Shown here piece by piece: positions 12,560 through 22,515 of a stretch of 64,000 bases of DNA. The translations under genes and the position numbers were made by a program. The DNA is from Sabellastarte sp. h YS-2021 (taxonomy: Eukaryota > Annelida > Polychaeta > Sabellida > Sabellidae), in assembly GCA_964017235.1 (NCBI GenBank), contig OZ024929.1, forward strand, positions 20,023,464 through 20,087,463, written 5' to 3'. The first letter of the stretch is position 1. Every line of letters begins with the position of its first letter. Below the pieces are notes generated by a model, which was not told where the DNA came from, made no database searches, and saw only the letters and a list, made by a program, of their open reading frames with translations.

Positions 12560-13490
12560 TGGGCCTTAAAACTGGCAAAAAGTCCAAATAGTGGGTCTCT
12601 ATGGGGCCTTTTAGAGACCTCAATGTGGCCTTCAAATTAAAGCTTCAGACTTAAAATTTGTCACATACTAAGATTACACATAGAATATATATCTAATACA
12701 GTTTGAAACTTCTCAGACTTACCATTTCCAAGTTACAGGGCAAAATATGTGAAAAATGTCTAAAAAGGGTCACTCGGGTGGGGATTTATGGTCCTCAAAC
12801 ACAGGTTAAATGTCTACTTAAAGCCTTGATTTTCGGCACATGTAAAAAGGACATAATAATGCATTCCCAGATGGGATTTCAGCTCCATCAATAACATAGT
12901 TTAACAGTCACAGGGCTTAAAGGTGGCAAAAAGTCCATATATTGGGTCTTTGGGAGCCCGTCAGAGACCTCAATTTGACCTTCAAATTAAAGCTTCAGAC
13001 TTAAAATCTGTTACATACTAACATTACACATAGAACATATATCTAATACAGTTTGAAACTTCTCAGACTTACCATTTCCAAGTTACAGAGCAAAATATGT
13101 GAAAAATGTCTTAAAAGGGTCACTCGGGTGGGTGTTTATGGTCCTCATACATGGGTTAAATGTCTATTAAAGGCCTAAATTTTGGAGTACATACAAGAAA
13201 AACATATTGATATATTCTCAGATGATATTTCACTTAGATGAGAGACATAGTTTGAAAGCTACAGTGCTTGAAGATGGCAAAAAGTCCATAAATTGGGTCT
13301 CTGTGGGCAATTTTGAGATCTTAAGTCGGCCTAACAGGTAAACCTACAGCCTTTAAATTTTTCACAGACAAGGATTACATATAAGAGTTACATCTAGTGC
13401 AGTTTGAGACTCATCAGAATTACCACTTCCAAATTATAGGGCAAAATAAGTTAAAACTAGATTGGGCCAACTCGGCGCCAACATATCCCC
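12560..13490. repeat. 350-bp tandem repeat, cluster A (about 2.7 units)
   Basis: Units share AGCTTCAGACTTAAAAT (12641 and 12991, spacing 350), CTCAGACTTACCATTTCCAA and GGTCACTCGGGTGGG. The third unit is diverged and stops near 13490. Same family and orientation as cluster B at 20740-22515. The open frames of 60-100 codons across units are a by-product of the repeat. Confidence 0.85.
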
Positions 13491-13677
13491 AGACAGGTCA
13501 TCACTCACGCCACAGGTTTTGATCGGGAATTTTTAAAAACATAATTACCCATTATTATATGAACTTCAGCACATCAATCTACTCTGTTTATATCTTCCAA
13601 GGAAGATGGTGTATCCCCAGACGCCGAATACATAACTCAAATTATATTTTCAATCTTCCTGCAATGATAACTCTAAA

Positions 13678-13925
13678 CCTATTTTCAAAGTATTTAAATG
13701 ATTGATGATTGAATGTCCATTCTAAAATAATAATCCCAAAAGAGCATATCTGTTTCTATATTTGTTGACAAATAAAATATTATTTTTAACTCAACTCATC
13801 ATACTTTTCAATCTTCCTTCAAAGTATTTAAATGATTGATGATTCAATGTCCATTCTAAAATTCATAATCCCAAAAGCGCATATCTGTTTCTATATTTGT
13901 TCACAAATAAAATATTATTTAAAAA
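13678..13925. repeat. Tandem duplication, period 134 bp
   Basis: AAAGTATTTAAATGATTGAT begins at 13687 and again at 13821. The copies are nearly identical through ATATTTGTT.ACAAATAAAA. An AT-only tract follows to about 13970. Confidence 0.75.
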
Positions 13926-14082
13926 AAAATTATTTATATTATTATTTTATTATATTATTTTTAGAATTTGCAAATTGTTTTCAGTTATTCATTTCCTCTA
14001 TACCTATATATGTGGTCCATATATATGCAACCTAAATATGTGACACAATCTCAGTTCTGACTCCCCTTTGTGTTATATGTAA

Positions 14083-14280
14083 TGAAGCCCACCACCTCCC
14101 ACCCCCACCCCTCTCCCCTTCTCCACACCTCTCTCACTATTACACAAGATCTGCAACCCCATTGAGGTCTTTGTTTCTCATCTGATATCATTAAATACCT
14201 TTGTTTATTTAGTGTCACTCAATATAGCTGGAGGTCCCAGAGGTGGGTGGGGGGAATCCGGGTGGGGGATGTGGGTTGGG
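14083..14280. other. C-rich and G-rich tracts with G-quadruplex potential
   Basis: The plus strand is C-rich at 14087-14140 (many CCC and CCCC runs) and G-rich at 14240-14281 (GGG runs separated by 1-5 nt). Either strand could form a G-quadruplex; this is pattern inference only. Confidence 0.45.
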
Positions 14281-14431
14281 ACTTAGTTTAGTTTATTAGT
14301 TTATTATAGTGACATGTATTATGTTGACAAGGATTATACAAAAACTATTGAAGTAATACCCAGCCCTATATGGGCTTATAAGTCACTTTAAATAGAGAGT
14401 TAATAACAAACAGAGCAAACATATTTTGAGG
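14281..14431 (-). mobile_element. 3' tail of an older minus-strand LINE
   Basis: Read on the minus strand this is an AT-rich 3' UTR. It carries a short palindromic TTATAAGCCCATATAGGGC segment and ends in ACTAATAAACTAAACTAA-type simple sequence. It continues the element whose ORF2 C-terminus lies at 20024-20412, the two halves being separated by the LINE at 14432-20001. Positions 14410-14431 are the left copy of the target duplication. Confidence 0.6.
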
Positions 14432-15082
14432 ATTTTCATTTCAAAGTTTCTTGGAGTGAACATTTCAAAGTTTCTTGGAGTGAACATCTGATTGCAATCG
14501 ACTGCACACGCATCTCTGCATCTACCAGTGAGAAGATCTACGCTGCACAAGTACTACACCTCTTTGAAGACACCAGTCCTTGTGGAGTTTAAGCTGATTA
14601 GCTTTGGGAACTTAAGTTAGTTCTTTTCAGAACTACTGAAAACTTAAGCTTGTTAGTCTCACTAACAACCGCTACTCAGCTGTGATTTTCTCATCTCTGT
14701 TTATTCTTTTTTCTGCTCTTTCACTGTTTTTTCCTTGTACTTTATTTTTACTTTCCAGCTCACCAGTGTTTCCTGCTCTACTAACTAACTATCTGTACTC
14801 TTCACACTTTCAGCTTCTCAGTGTGATCCTGCAACTATTTACACAAACTATACTCTGTCACTAATCTACTCTATCTTTTCTTTACAGAACTCCAGCAGAA
14901 CTCCCTACTGTCATTAACTAATTAACCTTAAATCTTCAGATCCTGTTATTAATCTCACCCATTTGTTTCTCGTCTTTCAGAACTAGTGTGTGCTCTCCTT
15001 CACGTCCGAAATTTCGGATCACGTGACTCCACCCTACATATACTTTACTTGCATATCTTCTCTTGTAGCCTTATCTTCCAGC

Positions 15083-16498
15083 ATGGACCAGAAGAAAGCA
15101 ACAGCAGCCCAGATCGAGAACGTCAGACGCCAGTGGGAGGAACTAGACTACCAGTCCAAAGTGGCCCTATCGCTCCATTTCACCGACAAACTGGAGAAGC
15201 TCGAGGAATCAATGGCCTCCCAGAGCTCCAGAGAGAGCCCACCCAGGCCAACCCAGGCAAAGGAGACCCAAAAGAGGACCAAGACAAAGAAGGTGAACAA
15301 GGCCAAGACCAGTCTCCCCTCAGCACCCCCAAAAGGTCACCTTGAGGAAATGGCTGAAGCCCCAACCACCAAGGACCAGGAGCCCCCCGCAGCTACCCAG
15401 AGGCTAGCAGAAGGGATGACCTCCACCCCCACCAAGAGACCCAGGGCTGCCGACTCTTCAAAAGAAGAAGACGGGTTCACCACCGTCCAGAAGAAGAAGA
15501 AAAGGGGTAGTGCCAGCCCCCCCCAGGCCAGGAGACCAACCACGGAACCCTCTCCAAGGACCACCCCGGAACAACCAGAGGAGAAGAGGACCCGACCAAC
15601 CAGAATACCGCCTCTAGTGATTGAAGGACCACTAGTGGACAAGATGGCCTCTCCTACCGAGCTACGGAAGGTGATAAAGATTCCTGAGAGAATCAGGGTC
15701 ACCAAGACCAAGGCCGGAACATATCTCCTCCACTGCAGGACCGAGGACGACCGCCTAGAAGCCCTGACACACGGTTCGAAACACACCAGCTTCTGCGTTC
15801 GCCCAACAAAAAGGACCACAGAAGAGCACCGGGCCACCGCCCTCCAGGTAGTGGTAAAAAGGTTCCCAACCCAAATCAAGGCAGAAGACATCAGAAGAAA
15901 GGGGAACGAAAGGTTCCAACGGATGAAGTCGGCCAAAGATAACAGGGAGATAAACAAAATTAAGATCACCACCAACAACGAAGCAGAGAGGGACTACCTA
16001 CTAGAGAATGGCTTCCCCTTTGAAGGAATCAGGTACCACTGCGAGGAATATAGGCCTCAGAAGGAACCAGTCCAGTGCTTCAAGTGCCAAAAGTTCGGGC
16101 ACACAACCAAGGACTGCAGAGAGACCGAAGACACCTGCAGAAAATGTGGAAGTAGCCATCGAACATCAGACTGCAACCAAGAAACCAGGAGGTGCTCCAA
16201 CTGCCAGGGAAGCCACCCCACCACCTACCCAGGATGCCCCGCCAGGAAGGCCGCCGACGCGGAAAAACGCACCCAGGCCCTGACCTACGCCCAGGCCACG
16301 AAGAAGACAGATGAGCTTGACAGCCTGAAGCTCACCCTAGCTGTAACGGAAGCCATCGCCTCGTGCCTAAGCGACCACACTGGGATAGAATGTAACATTG
16401 AAGACACAGCCAAGATCGTGACAGCAACCTTCAACAAGATCTACAGACAAGACTACAACCACACAGCCGTCACCAGATTCCTCACCAAGAAGCACTAA
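15083..16498 (+). CDS. LINE ORF1 protein with three CCHC zinc knuckles
   Basis: Predicted 471 aa from the ATG at 15083 (MDQKKATAAQIENVR). The frame is open back to an ATG at 14990, but that extension (31 residues, hydrophobic) lies in what looks like the 5' UTR. The N-terminal half is Lys/Pro/Thr-rich and probably disordered. A segment around residues 220-325 resembles the PRE_C2HC domain of Jockey ORF1 proteins. Three zinc knuckles follow at about residues 332-385: CFKCQKFGHTTKDC (CX2CX4HX4C), CRKCGSSHRTSDC (CX2CX3HX4C) and CSNCQGSHPTTYPGC (CX2CX3HX6C). Proteins of this type bind element RNA and act as nucleic-acid chaperones in the ribonucleoprotein. It ends with a double TAA. ORF2 starts 30 nt later in the same frame. 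Confidence 0.92.
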   Translation: MDQKKATAAQIENVRRQWEELDYQSKVALSLHFTDKLEKLEESMASQSSRESPPRPTQAKETQKRTKTKKVNKAKTSLPSAPPKGHLEEMAEAPTTKDQEPPAATQRLAEGMTSTPTKRPRAADSSKEEDGFTTVQKKKKRGSASPPQARRPTTEPSPRTTPEQPEEKRTRPTRIPPLVIEGPLVDKMASPTELRKVIKIPERIRVTKTKAGTYLLHCRTEDDRLEALTHGSKHTSFCVRPTKRTTEEHRATALQVVVKRFPTQIKAEDIRRKGNERFQRMKSAKDNREINKIKITTNNEAERDYLLENGFPFEGIRYHCEEYRPQKEPVQCFKCQKFGHTTKDCRETEDTCRKCGSSHRTSDCNQETRRCSNCQGSHPTTYPGCPARKAADAEKRTQALTYAQATKKTDELDSLKLTLAVTEAIASCLSDHTGIECNIEDTAKIVTATFNKIYRQDYNHTAVTRFLTKKH

Positions 16499-16528
16499 TA
16501 AGACCGTCCCCGTACTACCAAACCCAAG

Positions 16529-19213
16529 ATGAAAGTAATCTGCCACTGGAACATCAACGGATTCGATTCCAAAAGAGAGCAATTAGAACTCTACCTGGAC
16601 CACAAGAAAGTCGATGTAATCTGTCTCAACGAAACCAAACCCACGCACCGCACCACTTTCGAGATAGATGGATTCACACTGGCCGCCCGACGGGACAGAG
16701 CCAACCTGGGCGGCGGAGGAGTAGCCATACTGGTCCGCAACTACATGGATGCCTCTGAGATAGACCTGGACACAGATGACATCTGCGCCATAACCACAAC
16801 CATCGACGGGAAGAAGACCTGCATTATAAGCTGTTACTGGGGCTTCGCACACAGAGGGCTACCCAACCTGGACACCCTGAAAGACCTACTATCTCGCCAC
16901 AAACACTCAATCGTACTAGGAGACTTCAACGCCTACCACCCAACGTGGGGCCATCAGCAACCGAATGAGAGGGGGCGAGCCATAAGACGACTATGCAAGG
17001 AATTCGACCTACACCTACAGAATAACCACAACCAACCTACCTTCCACAACCACTCGTCGGACCGTCACTCCATACTGGACCTTGCACTGGCCTCCCCCGC
17101 AGTCGCACGGAGCATAATGAAAACGGAAGTCCAGGAAGCCATACACGGAGAGAACACCTACCACTGCCCTCTGGCTCTACAAATCAGAACAAACATCAAG
17201 GACCACCCAATCTGGACCTCAAAGAGCCTCAACAAGTGCGACTGGGAGAAGTACCAGCGGAAAATAATGGAGAATTTCGACAGGATCCAAGGAAGAGGTC
17301 CTACTAACTCAGTAGCCTCTATTGACAAGCACGTAGAAGAGGTCACTGAAACCATCGCCTCATGCCTCCATGACAGCTGCCCCACTATCAAATCGAGACA
17401 GGGCCTCATCAAAATCAGCAGAGGCCTACTGGACAAAATCAAGCTTAAACGGGACATCCAGAGAGAAATAAGGCAGTTCCCCGACTATGAACCTCTAAAG
17501 TTAGCCTACAGAAACATCACCAAAGAAATAAAAACCCAACTATATGAGGAAAAAAAGGCCGCCCAAATGAGAGAAGTAGAGGCCCTGAATCCCAAGGACA
17601 GCCAACAATACTGGAGAACAATCAACAACCTCACCGGGCAAACCAAACCCGAGAAGAAACCTATAAAACTCATCAATCCAGCAACCAACACCAGGACCAA
17701 GACAGAGATGGAAACCGCCAACACATTCGCAACACAACTGGCAAAGATCCACAGAACCCACTCAGACATATACTTCAACCACGAGCACAAAGCAGAAGTC
17801 GACACGTGGGCCGAATCCATGAAGGAGCACCTCACCCCACGCAGCACCCCGGCGGCCCCATCGGATGAGTACTCCAGGATCATCACCAGCGAGGACACAC
17901 ACCGGGCACTGAAATCACTCAAAAATAAAACCAGCCCAGGCGAAGACACCATTCCGTACATAGCCCTGAAAAACCTCCCGGAGCCTGCAATTGACGAACT
18001 CACAAAGATTTTCGGCACCTGCCTACAAATAGGATACTTCCCAAAGAAGTGGAAACATGCCATTGGGAAGATGATCCAGAAGCCAAACAAACCAAAGGAC
18101 AACCCAGCCAGCTACAGACCCATCAGCCTACTGAACTGCATGGGAAAACTGTTCGAAAAAATCATCTCCAACCGGATCCAAGAGTTCATAGAAGACAACA
18201 ACATCATCAATCCCTGGCAACGGGCATACCAGCCCCACAAGGAGGCAAATGAACACATAATGATCATTAACGAGTACATGAAGAAGGTCAAAGAAAACAA
18301 AAAACTAGCAGCCCTACTGCTCATGGATGTAGAAAAGGCCTTCGACGCCGTATGGCACAATGGGCTACTCAAGAAACTTCATGACATGGAACTCCCGGGC
18401 GACATCCTCCGGATAATCTCCTCGTTCCTCACTGACAGAACCATTCAAGTCAGAATAGGAAACACCCTCTCAGAAGTAGTGAAACTACTGGCAGGGACAC
18501 CCCAAGGGAGCATACTCAGCCCACTGCTCTTCATCCTATTCGTCAACGACATTCCGGTAACACCAGCTTGCCAAGTAACTCAGTACGCTGACGATATCGC
18601 CATATACACTAGCCACCGCAACCCTAGATACCTAGAGGCCCACCTCCAGAAACAGGTGGACGAATTGGAGGACTGGTGTGAGGACTGGTTCATCAAGCTG
18701 AATGCCAAGAAAACCCAGCTAATGATCATCACACGCCAAAACTCTAGGAAAACGATTCCTATCACAGTCAGAAACAACCAAGTGGAAATCCAAGACTCGG
18801 CAATACTACTAGGGACCACCCTAGACAGAACGATGAATCTGAAACCACACATCACCAGCCTCATAAACAAAACAGCACCAAGAATAGAAAAGCTAAGACA
18901 GCTACAGCTCTGGGGAGCACACCAAGAGGCACTGAAGACCTTCTACACAAGCATGATCAGACCAATCCTAGAGATCGGATACCATCTCACACACGACCAC
19001 AAACCTAGCCTAGAGGCCCTACAGAAGGTTCAGAACAAATGCCTCAGAATGATAACATGGACCAGCCCACATGAATCATCGAAACCAAGCCACGAAATTC
19101 TTCGACTACCTTACATACAAAGCTATCTTGAACAGTGCAGAACCAAAGCACTCAAACGATACGAAGACTCTGAGCTCCAACAGCACCTATCGGAGGTTCT
19201 AGAGGCCGTTTAA
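16529..19213 (+). CDS. LINE ORF2: APE-type endonuclease and reverse transcriptase
   Basis: Predicted 894 aa, no frameshift or stop. The endonuclease occupies about residues 1-225: Asn of HWNINGF, Glu of LNETKP, GDFN at about 131-134, and LDLALAS. The usual SDH motif reads TYHCP at about 210-214, so the Asp is replaced by Tyr while the His is kept. The RT follows at about 480-790: ASYRPISLL, motif A MDVEKAFDAVWH with Asp at about 600, TPQGSILSPLLF, and catalytic YADD at about 686-689. A C-terminal part with IRPILEIGY and LQKVQNKCLRMI is typical of Jockey/CR1-type elements. There is no RNase H domain and no Cys-rich C-terminal finger. The protein nicks genomic DNA and copies the element RNA at the nick (target-primed reverse transcription). 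Whether the Asp-to-Tyr change weakens the nuclease is unknown. Confidence 0.95.
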   Translation: MKVICHWNINGFDSKREQLELYLDHKKVDVICLNETKPTHRTTFEIDGFTLAARRDRANLGGGGVAILVRNYMDASEIDLDTDDICAITTTIDGKKTCIISCYWGFAHRGLPNLDTLKDLLSRHKHSIVLGDFNAYHPTWGHQQPNERGRAIRRLCKEFDLHLQNNHNQPTFHNHSSDRHSILDLALASPAVARSIMKTEVQEAIHGENTYHCPLALQIRTNIKDHPIWTSKSLNKCDWEKYQRKIMENFDRIQGRGPTNSVASIDKHVEEVTETIASCLHDSCPTIKSRQGLIKISRGLLDKIKLKRDIQREIRQFPDYEPLKLAYRNITKEIKTQLYEEKKAAQMREVEALNPKDSQQYWRTINNLTGQTKPEKKPIKLINPATNTRTKTEMETANTFATQLAKIHRTHSDIYFNHEHKAEVDTWAESMKEHLTPRSTPAAPSDEYSRIITSEDTHRALKSLKNKTSPGEDTIPYIALKNLPEPAIDELTKIFGTCLQIGYFPKKWKHAIGKMIQKPNKPKDNPASYRPISLLNCMGKLFEKIISNRIQEFIEDNNIINPWQRAYQPHKEANEHIMIINEYMKKVKENKKLAALLLMDVEKAFDAVWHNGLLKKLHDMELPGDILRIISSFLTDRTIQVRIGNTLSEVVKLLAGTPQGSILSPLLFILFVNDIPVTPACQVTQYADDIAIYTSHRNPRYLEAHLQKQVDELEDWCEDWFIKLNAKKTQLMIITRQNSRKTIPITVRNNQVEIQDSAILLGTTLDRTMNLKPHITSLINKTAPRIEKLRQLQLWGAHQEALKTFYTSMIRPILEIGYHLTHDHKPSLEALQKVQNKCLRMITWTSPHESSKPSHEILRLPYIQSYLEQCRTKALKRYEDSELQQHLSEVLEAV

Positions 19214-19504
19214 TTATTAAAAGAAAAATACTAAAAGAAAAAGACTTTTATGTAACATAACACCCACCATGGGGTAAAAGCCGGGGCCTCCTTGAGTGGG
19301 ATCCAGGTATTGATCGCTAGAGACGGCCCCCAAGTCGGACCCAAACGGGTCTGACCCCCGGGAGCTGACCGGCTGAACTGCCTGACATCCCGCACAACGG
19401 AGACACCTGAGCCCAACCCCCGCTGGTGATATTACTAAAAGAAAAAAATACTAAAAGAAAAAAGTGTAACTTAGATAAAAATAAATAAAATTTTACTCAG
19501 GCTC

Positions 19505-19670
19505 ACCTGGTAAGTTGGTATGTCACAAGACACCCGGTAAGTTGGTACGGAGATGGTAAGTCAGTAACCTTCACTGGTAAGTCGGTAAGTCTCGGGTACC
19601 CAGTGAGCCGGTACCTCAAAACGGTAAGTCTGTAACCTTCACTGGTAAGTTGGTAAGTTACACCTGAAAA
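19505..19670 (+). repeat. GGTAAGT direct-repeat cluster in LINE 3' UTR
   Basis: About ten short degenerate units of the form GGTAAGTYGGTA or GGTAAGTCNGTAACC occur in about 160 bp, with TTCACTGGTAAGT recurring. The core GGTAAGT equals a consensus 5' splice site on the element's sense strand, which is antisense to ARFGAP1. Function unknown; it may be a 3' UTR recognition structure for the element's own reverse transcriptase. Confidence 0.8.
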
Positions 19671-19972
19671 GAGTAATTCGCTACCTACGGTAGCTAAAAC
19701 AGAAAACAACTTATTTAAGCAAAACCTTAGGGTTTCAGCCCTTCTCAGGGCTACCACAGCTGAAGTTCTCTCGAACTCCTGTGGTGGAAGAAAGAAGAAG
19801 ATGAAGAAGAAGATGAAGAAGAGAAGAAGATGCCCTGAACACTGTCCTGAAACAAGAACAAGAATAGAAGCCAGACACACAGCCTTCCGAAACCCGAACC
19901 TGCAGCACGGGTGCCACCAACACCCAAAACAAAAGACAGGCAAAAGACACCACCCCTAAGGTGTCAGACCTA

Positions 19973-19989
19973 ATCCGCCTTCGGCGGAT
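19973..19989 (+). other. Terminal hairpin at LINE 3' end
   Basis: A perfect 7-bp stem, ATCCGCC / GGCGGAT with loop TTC, ends 12 nt before the 3' junction at 20001. No poly(A) or simple repeat follows. A 3' stem-loop of this kind is the usual recognition signal in LINEs that lack poly(A). Confidence 0.75.
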
Positions 19990-20023
19990 ACCATAGAACT
20001 CACAGAGCAAACATATTTTGAGG

Positions 20024-20412
20024 TAAGATACAGTAAATAAAGACAGCAATTCAATACATAAAAATTACCAATATAATTTACTTTTTCTTTCTTGCCACAA
20101 ATCAAAAATAAAATTAATAACCATATTGACATTCATATGAGTTAATACCCTTGATAATTGATCTATTAATAATTCAGATTTATCTATATTTAAAATTTTG
20201 AAATATTTCATACGAATCAGCTCTAAAGCTGGACAAACACAAACAAAATGTATCTCATCTTCTACATCTTTTTTACACAGTTTACATGTTCTCTCAAAGA
20301 GATGGAGTGCTACAGCATAAATGGTAAACAAACAATCTATATAAAAGGGGTACTCAAATACAAAAAGAATTGAGAATTTTAAGTATGTGATTATCAACTG
20401 AAATGAGTTCAT
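20024..20412 (-). pseudogene. Degenerate LINE ORF2 C-terminus (zinc-finger end)
   Basis: Read on the minus strand, the open frame of about 115 codons ending at 20065 contains CKLCKKDVEDEIHFVCVCP followed by ALELIR. This CX2C..H..C finger with ED..H...CP is found at the C-terminus of many LINE ORF2 proteins. No RT domain is present, so the copy is 5'-truncated. The 3' UTR continues through 20024 and resumes at 14431, the full-length LINE having inserted into it. Confidence 0.7.
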
Positions 20413-20739
20413 AACTGTAGGAGCTGTGTCAAAATTAACTGAGGCAAGTTGAATAAAACTGGGCTAGTTGAGGGTTAAAAATCCCCTAGTTTTACTACAT
20501 ACGGATATAATTTCATTAATATTGGGACTTAAAGCTCACTTAAAGTGTCCATTTTGTCTACTTGAATATGTTTAACCGGCGTTTAACCAGTTTCATTTTA
20601 AAAAGTTAAAAACTCAGCAAGCAGAGGTATAACACACAAAAATAAGTTCTTAAAAGACTAAGATAGCCATAACATTATTAATATTCAAAATTTAAATAGA
20701 CAGGCATTTCCTTTTAAAAATTCAAAGATTTCAGCTCTA
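20413..20739. other. Intron sequence, nothing recognised
   Basis: AT-rich sequence between the LINE fragment and the 350-bp repeat cluster; it may hold the decayed 5' end of the older LINE. Confidence 0.4.
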
Positions 20740-22515
20740 TAACCCACATAGTTTGACAGTTACTGGGCTTTAAAGTGGCATAATGTCCATACATTGCGTT
20801 TCTGTGGGCATTTTACAATTGTTAAAGAGACCTTAGCAATTAAACTACAGATCTGAAACTTTTTGGGGGACATACATAACAAACAAAAATTATATATAAT
20901 ACAGTTTAAGACTTGTCACACTAAGCATTTCCAAATAACAGGGCAAAATACGGAAAAAATGTCCAAAAAGGCAATTGGGCGAGTGTCTATGGCCCTCATA
21001 CACAGGTTAAATGTCTACTAAAAACCTTGATTTTCGCCATATGTAAAAAGGACATAATAATGCATTCCCAGATGGGATTTCAGCTCCATCAATCACATAG
21101 TTTAACAGTCACAGGGCTTAAAGGTGGCAAAAAGTCCAAATATTGGGTCTCTGTGGGCCTTTTAGAGATCTCGATGTGGCTTTCAAATTAAAGCTTCAGA
21201 CTTAAAATTTGTTACATACTAAGATTACACATAGAATATGTATCTAATAAAGTTTGAAACTTCTCAGACTTACCATTTCCAAGTTACAGAGCAAAATATG
21301 TGAAAAATGTCTTAAAAGGGTCACTCAGGTGGGTGTTCAAGGTCCTCATACACAGGTTAAATGTCTACTTGAAGCCTTGATTTTTGGCACATGTAAAAAG
21401 AACATAATAATGTATTCCCAGATGAGATTTCAGCTCTATCAGTCACATAGTTTAACAGTCACAGGCCTTAAAATTGGCAAAAAGTCCAAATACTGGGTCT
21501 TTATGGGGTCTTCTAGAGACCTAAATGTGGCCTTCAAATTAAAGCTGCAGACTTAAAATTTGTCACATACTAAGATTACACATAGAATATGCATCTAATA
21601 CAGTTTGAAACTTCTTAGACTTACCATGTCCAAGTTACAGGGCAAAATATGTGAAAAATGTCTAAAAATGGTCACTCGGGTGGGGATTTATGGTCCTCAT
21701 ACACAGGTTAAATGTCTTCTTAAAGCCTTAATTTTTGGCACATATATAAATAACATACTAATATCTTCCCAGATAGGATTTGAGCTCTATCAGTCACATA
21801 GTTTGACAGTCACAGGGCTTAAAAGTAGCAAAAAGTCCAAATATTGGGTCTTTGGGAGCCTTTTAGAGACCTCAATTTGACCTTCAAAATTAAAGCTTCA
21901 GACTTAAAATCTGTTACATACTAAGATTACACACAGAATATATATCTAATACAGTTTGAAACTTCTCAGACTTACCATTTCCAAGTTACAGGGAAAAAGA
22001 TGTGAAAAATGTCTTATAAGGGTCACTCGGGTGGGTGTTTATGGTCCTGATACACAGGTTAACTGTCTATTAAAGGCCTAAATGTTGGGGCACATATAAG
22101 AAAACACATAGATATATTCCCAGATGATATTTAACTTAGATGAGAGACATAGTTTGAAAGCTACAGTGCTTGAAAGTGGCAAAAAGTGCATAAATTGGGT
22201 CTCTGTGGGCACTTTTGAGACCTTAAGTCGACCCCTTTGGGTAAACCTACAGCCCTAAAATTTTCTACAGACAAGGATTACATATCAAAGTTATACCTAG
22301 CACAGTTTGAGACTCATCAGAATTACCACTTCCAAATTATAGGGCAAAATATGTGAAAAGTATAGCAAAAAATCCCTAAGTGGGGGTATTTATGGGCCTC
22401 AAAGACAATTTTCTCCTCAACTTAAAGTCGTGATTTTCGGCACATGTACTAAGAACATATTAATGTGTTGTCAGGTAAAATTTCAGCCAGCTGAGCATCA
22501 TAGTTTGTGACCTAC
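20740..22515. repeat. 350-bp tandem repeat, cluster B (about 5 units)
   Basis: AGCTTCAGACTTAAAAT-type landmarks recur at about 21192, 21543 and 21894 (spacing 351), with more diverged units at both edges. Same family and orientation as cluster A at 12560-13490. Confidence 0.88.

Larger units (their letters stand above)
14432..20001 (+). mobile_element. Full-length Jockey-like non-LTR retrotransposon
   Basis: A complete 5570-bp element bounded by a perfect 22-bp target-site duplication (14410-14431 and 20002-20023). The 5' UTR (14432-15082) opens with a 24-bp tandem duplication (14437-14460, 14461-14484). ORF1 is 15083-16498 and ORF2 is 16529-19213; both are uninterrupted. The 3' UTR (19214-20001) has A-rich CTAAAAGAAAAA repeats, a cluster of GGTAAGT repeats, a GAAGAA/GATGAA purine tract and a terminal hairpin instead of a poly(A) tail. 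Base composition is clearly more GC-rich than the surrounding intron. The three CCHC knuckles in ORF1, the APE endonuclease plus RT, and the absence of RNase H all fit the Jockey group. It lies antisense to ARFGAP1. Intact ORFs and an unmutated target duplication indicate a recent insertion. Confidence 0.93.

Noticed and set aside
15337..15978. 213-codon minus-strand ORF opposite LINE ORF1
   Set aside because: It lies wholly antisense to a well-supported coding sequence and has no recognisable domain, so it is a shadow frame of GC-rich coding DNA.
12703..21880. Repeated small ORFs of about 60-100 codons in the 350-bp clusters
   Set aside because: They are the same segment of the satellite unit read repeatedly, and the unit length (350-351 bp) does not keep the frame.
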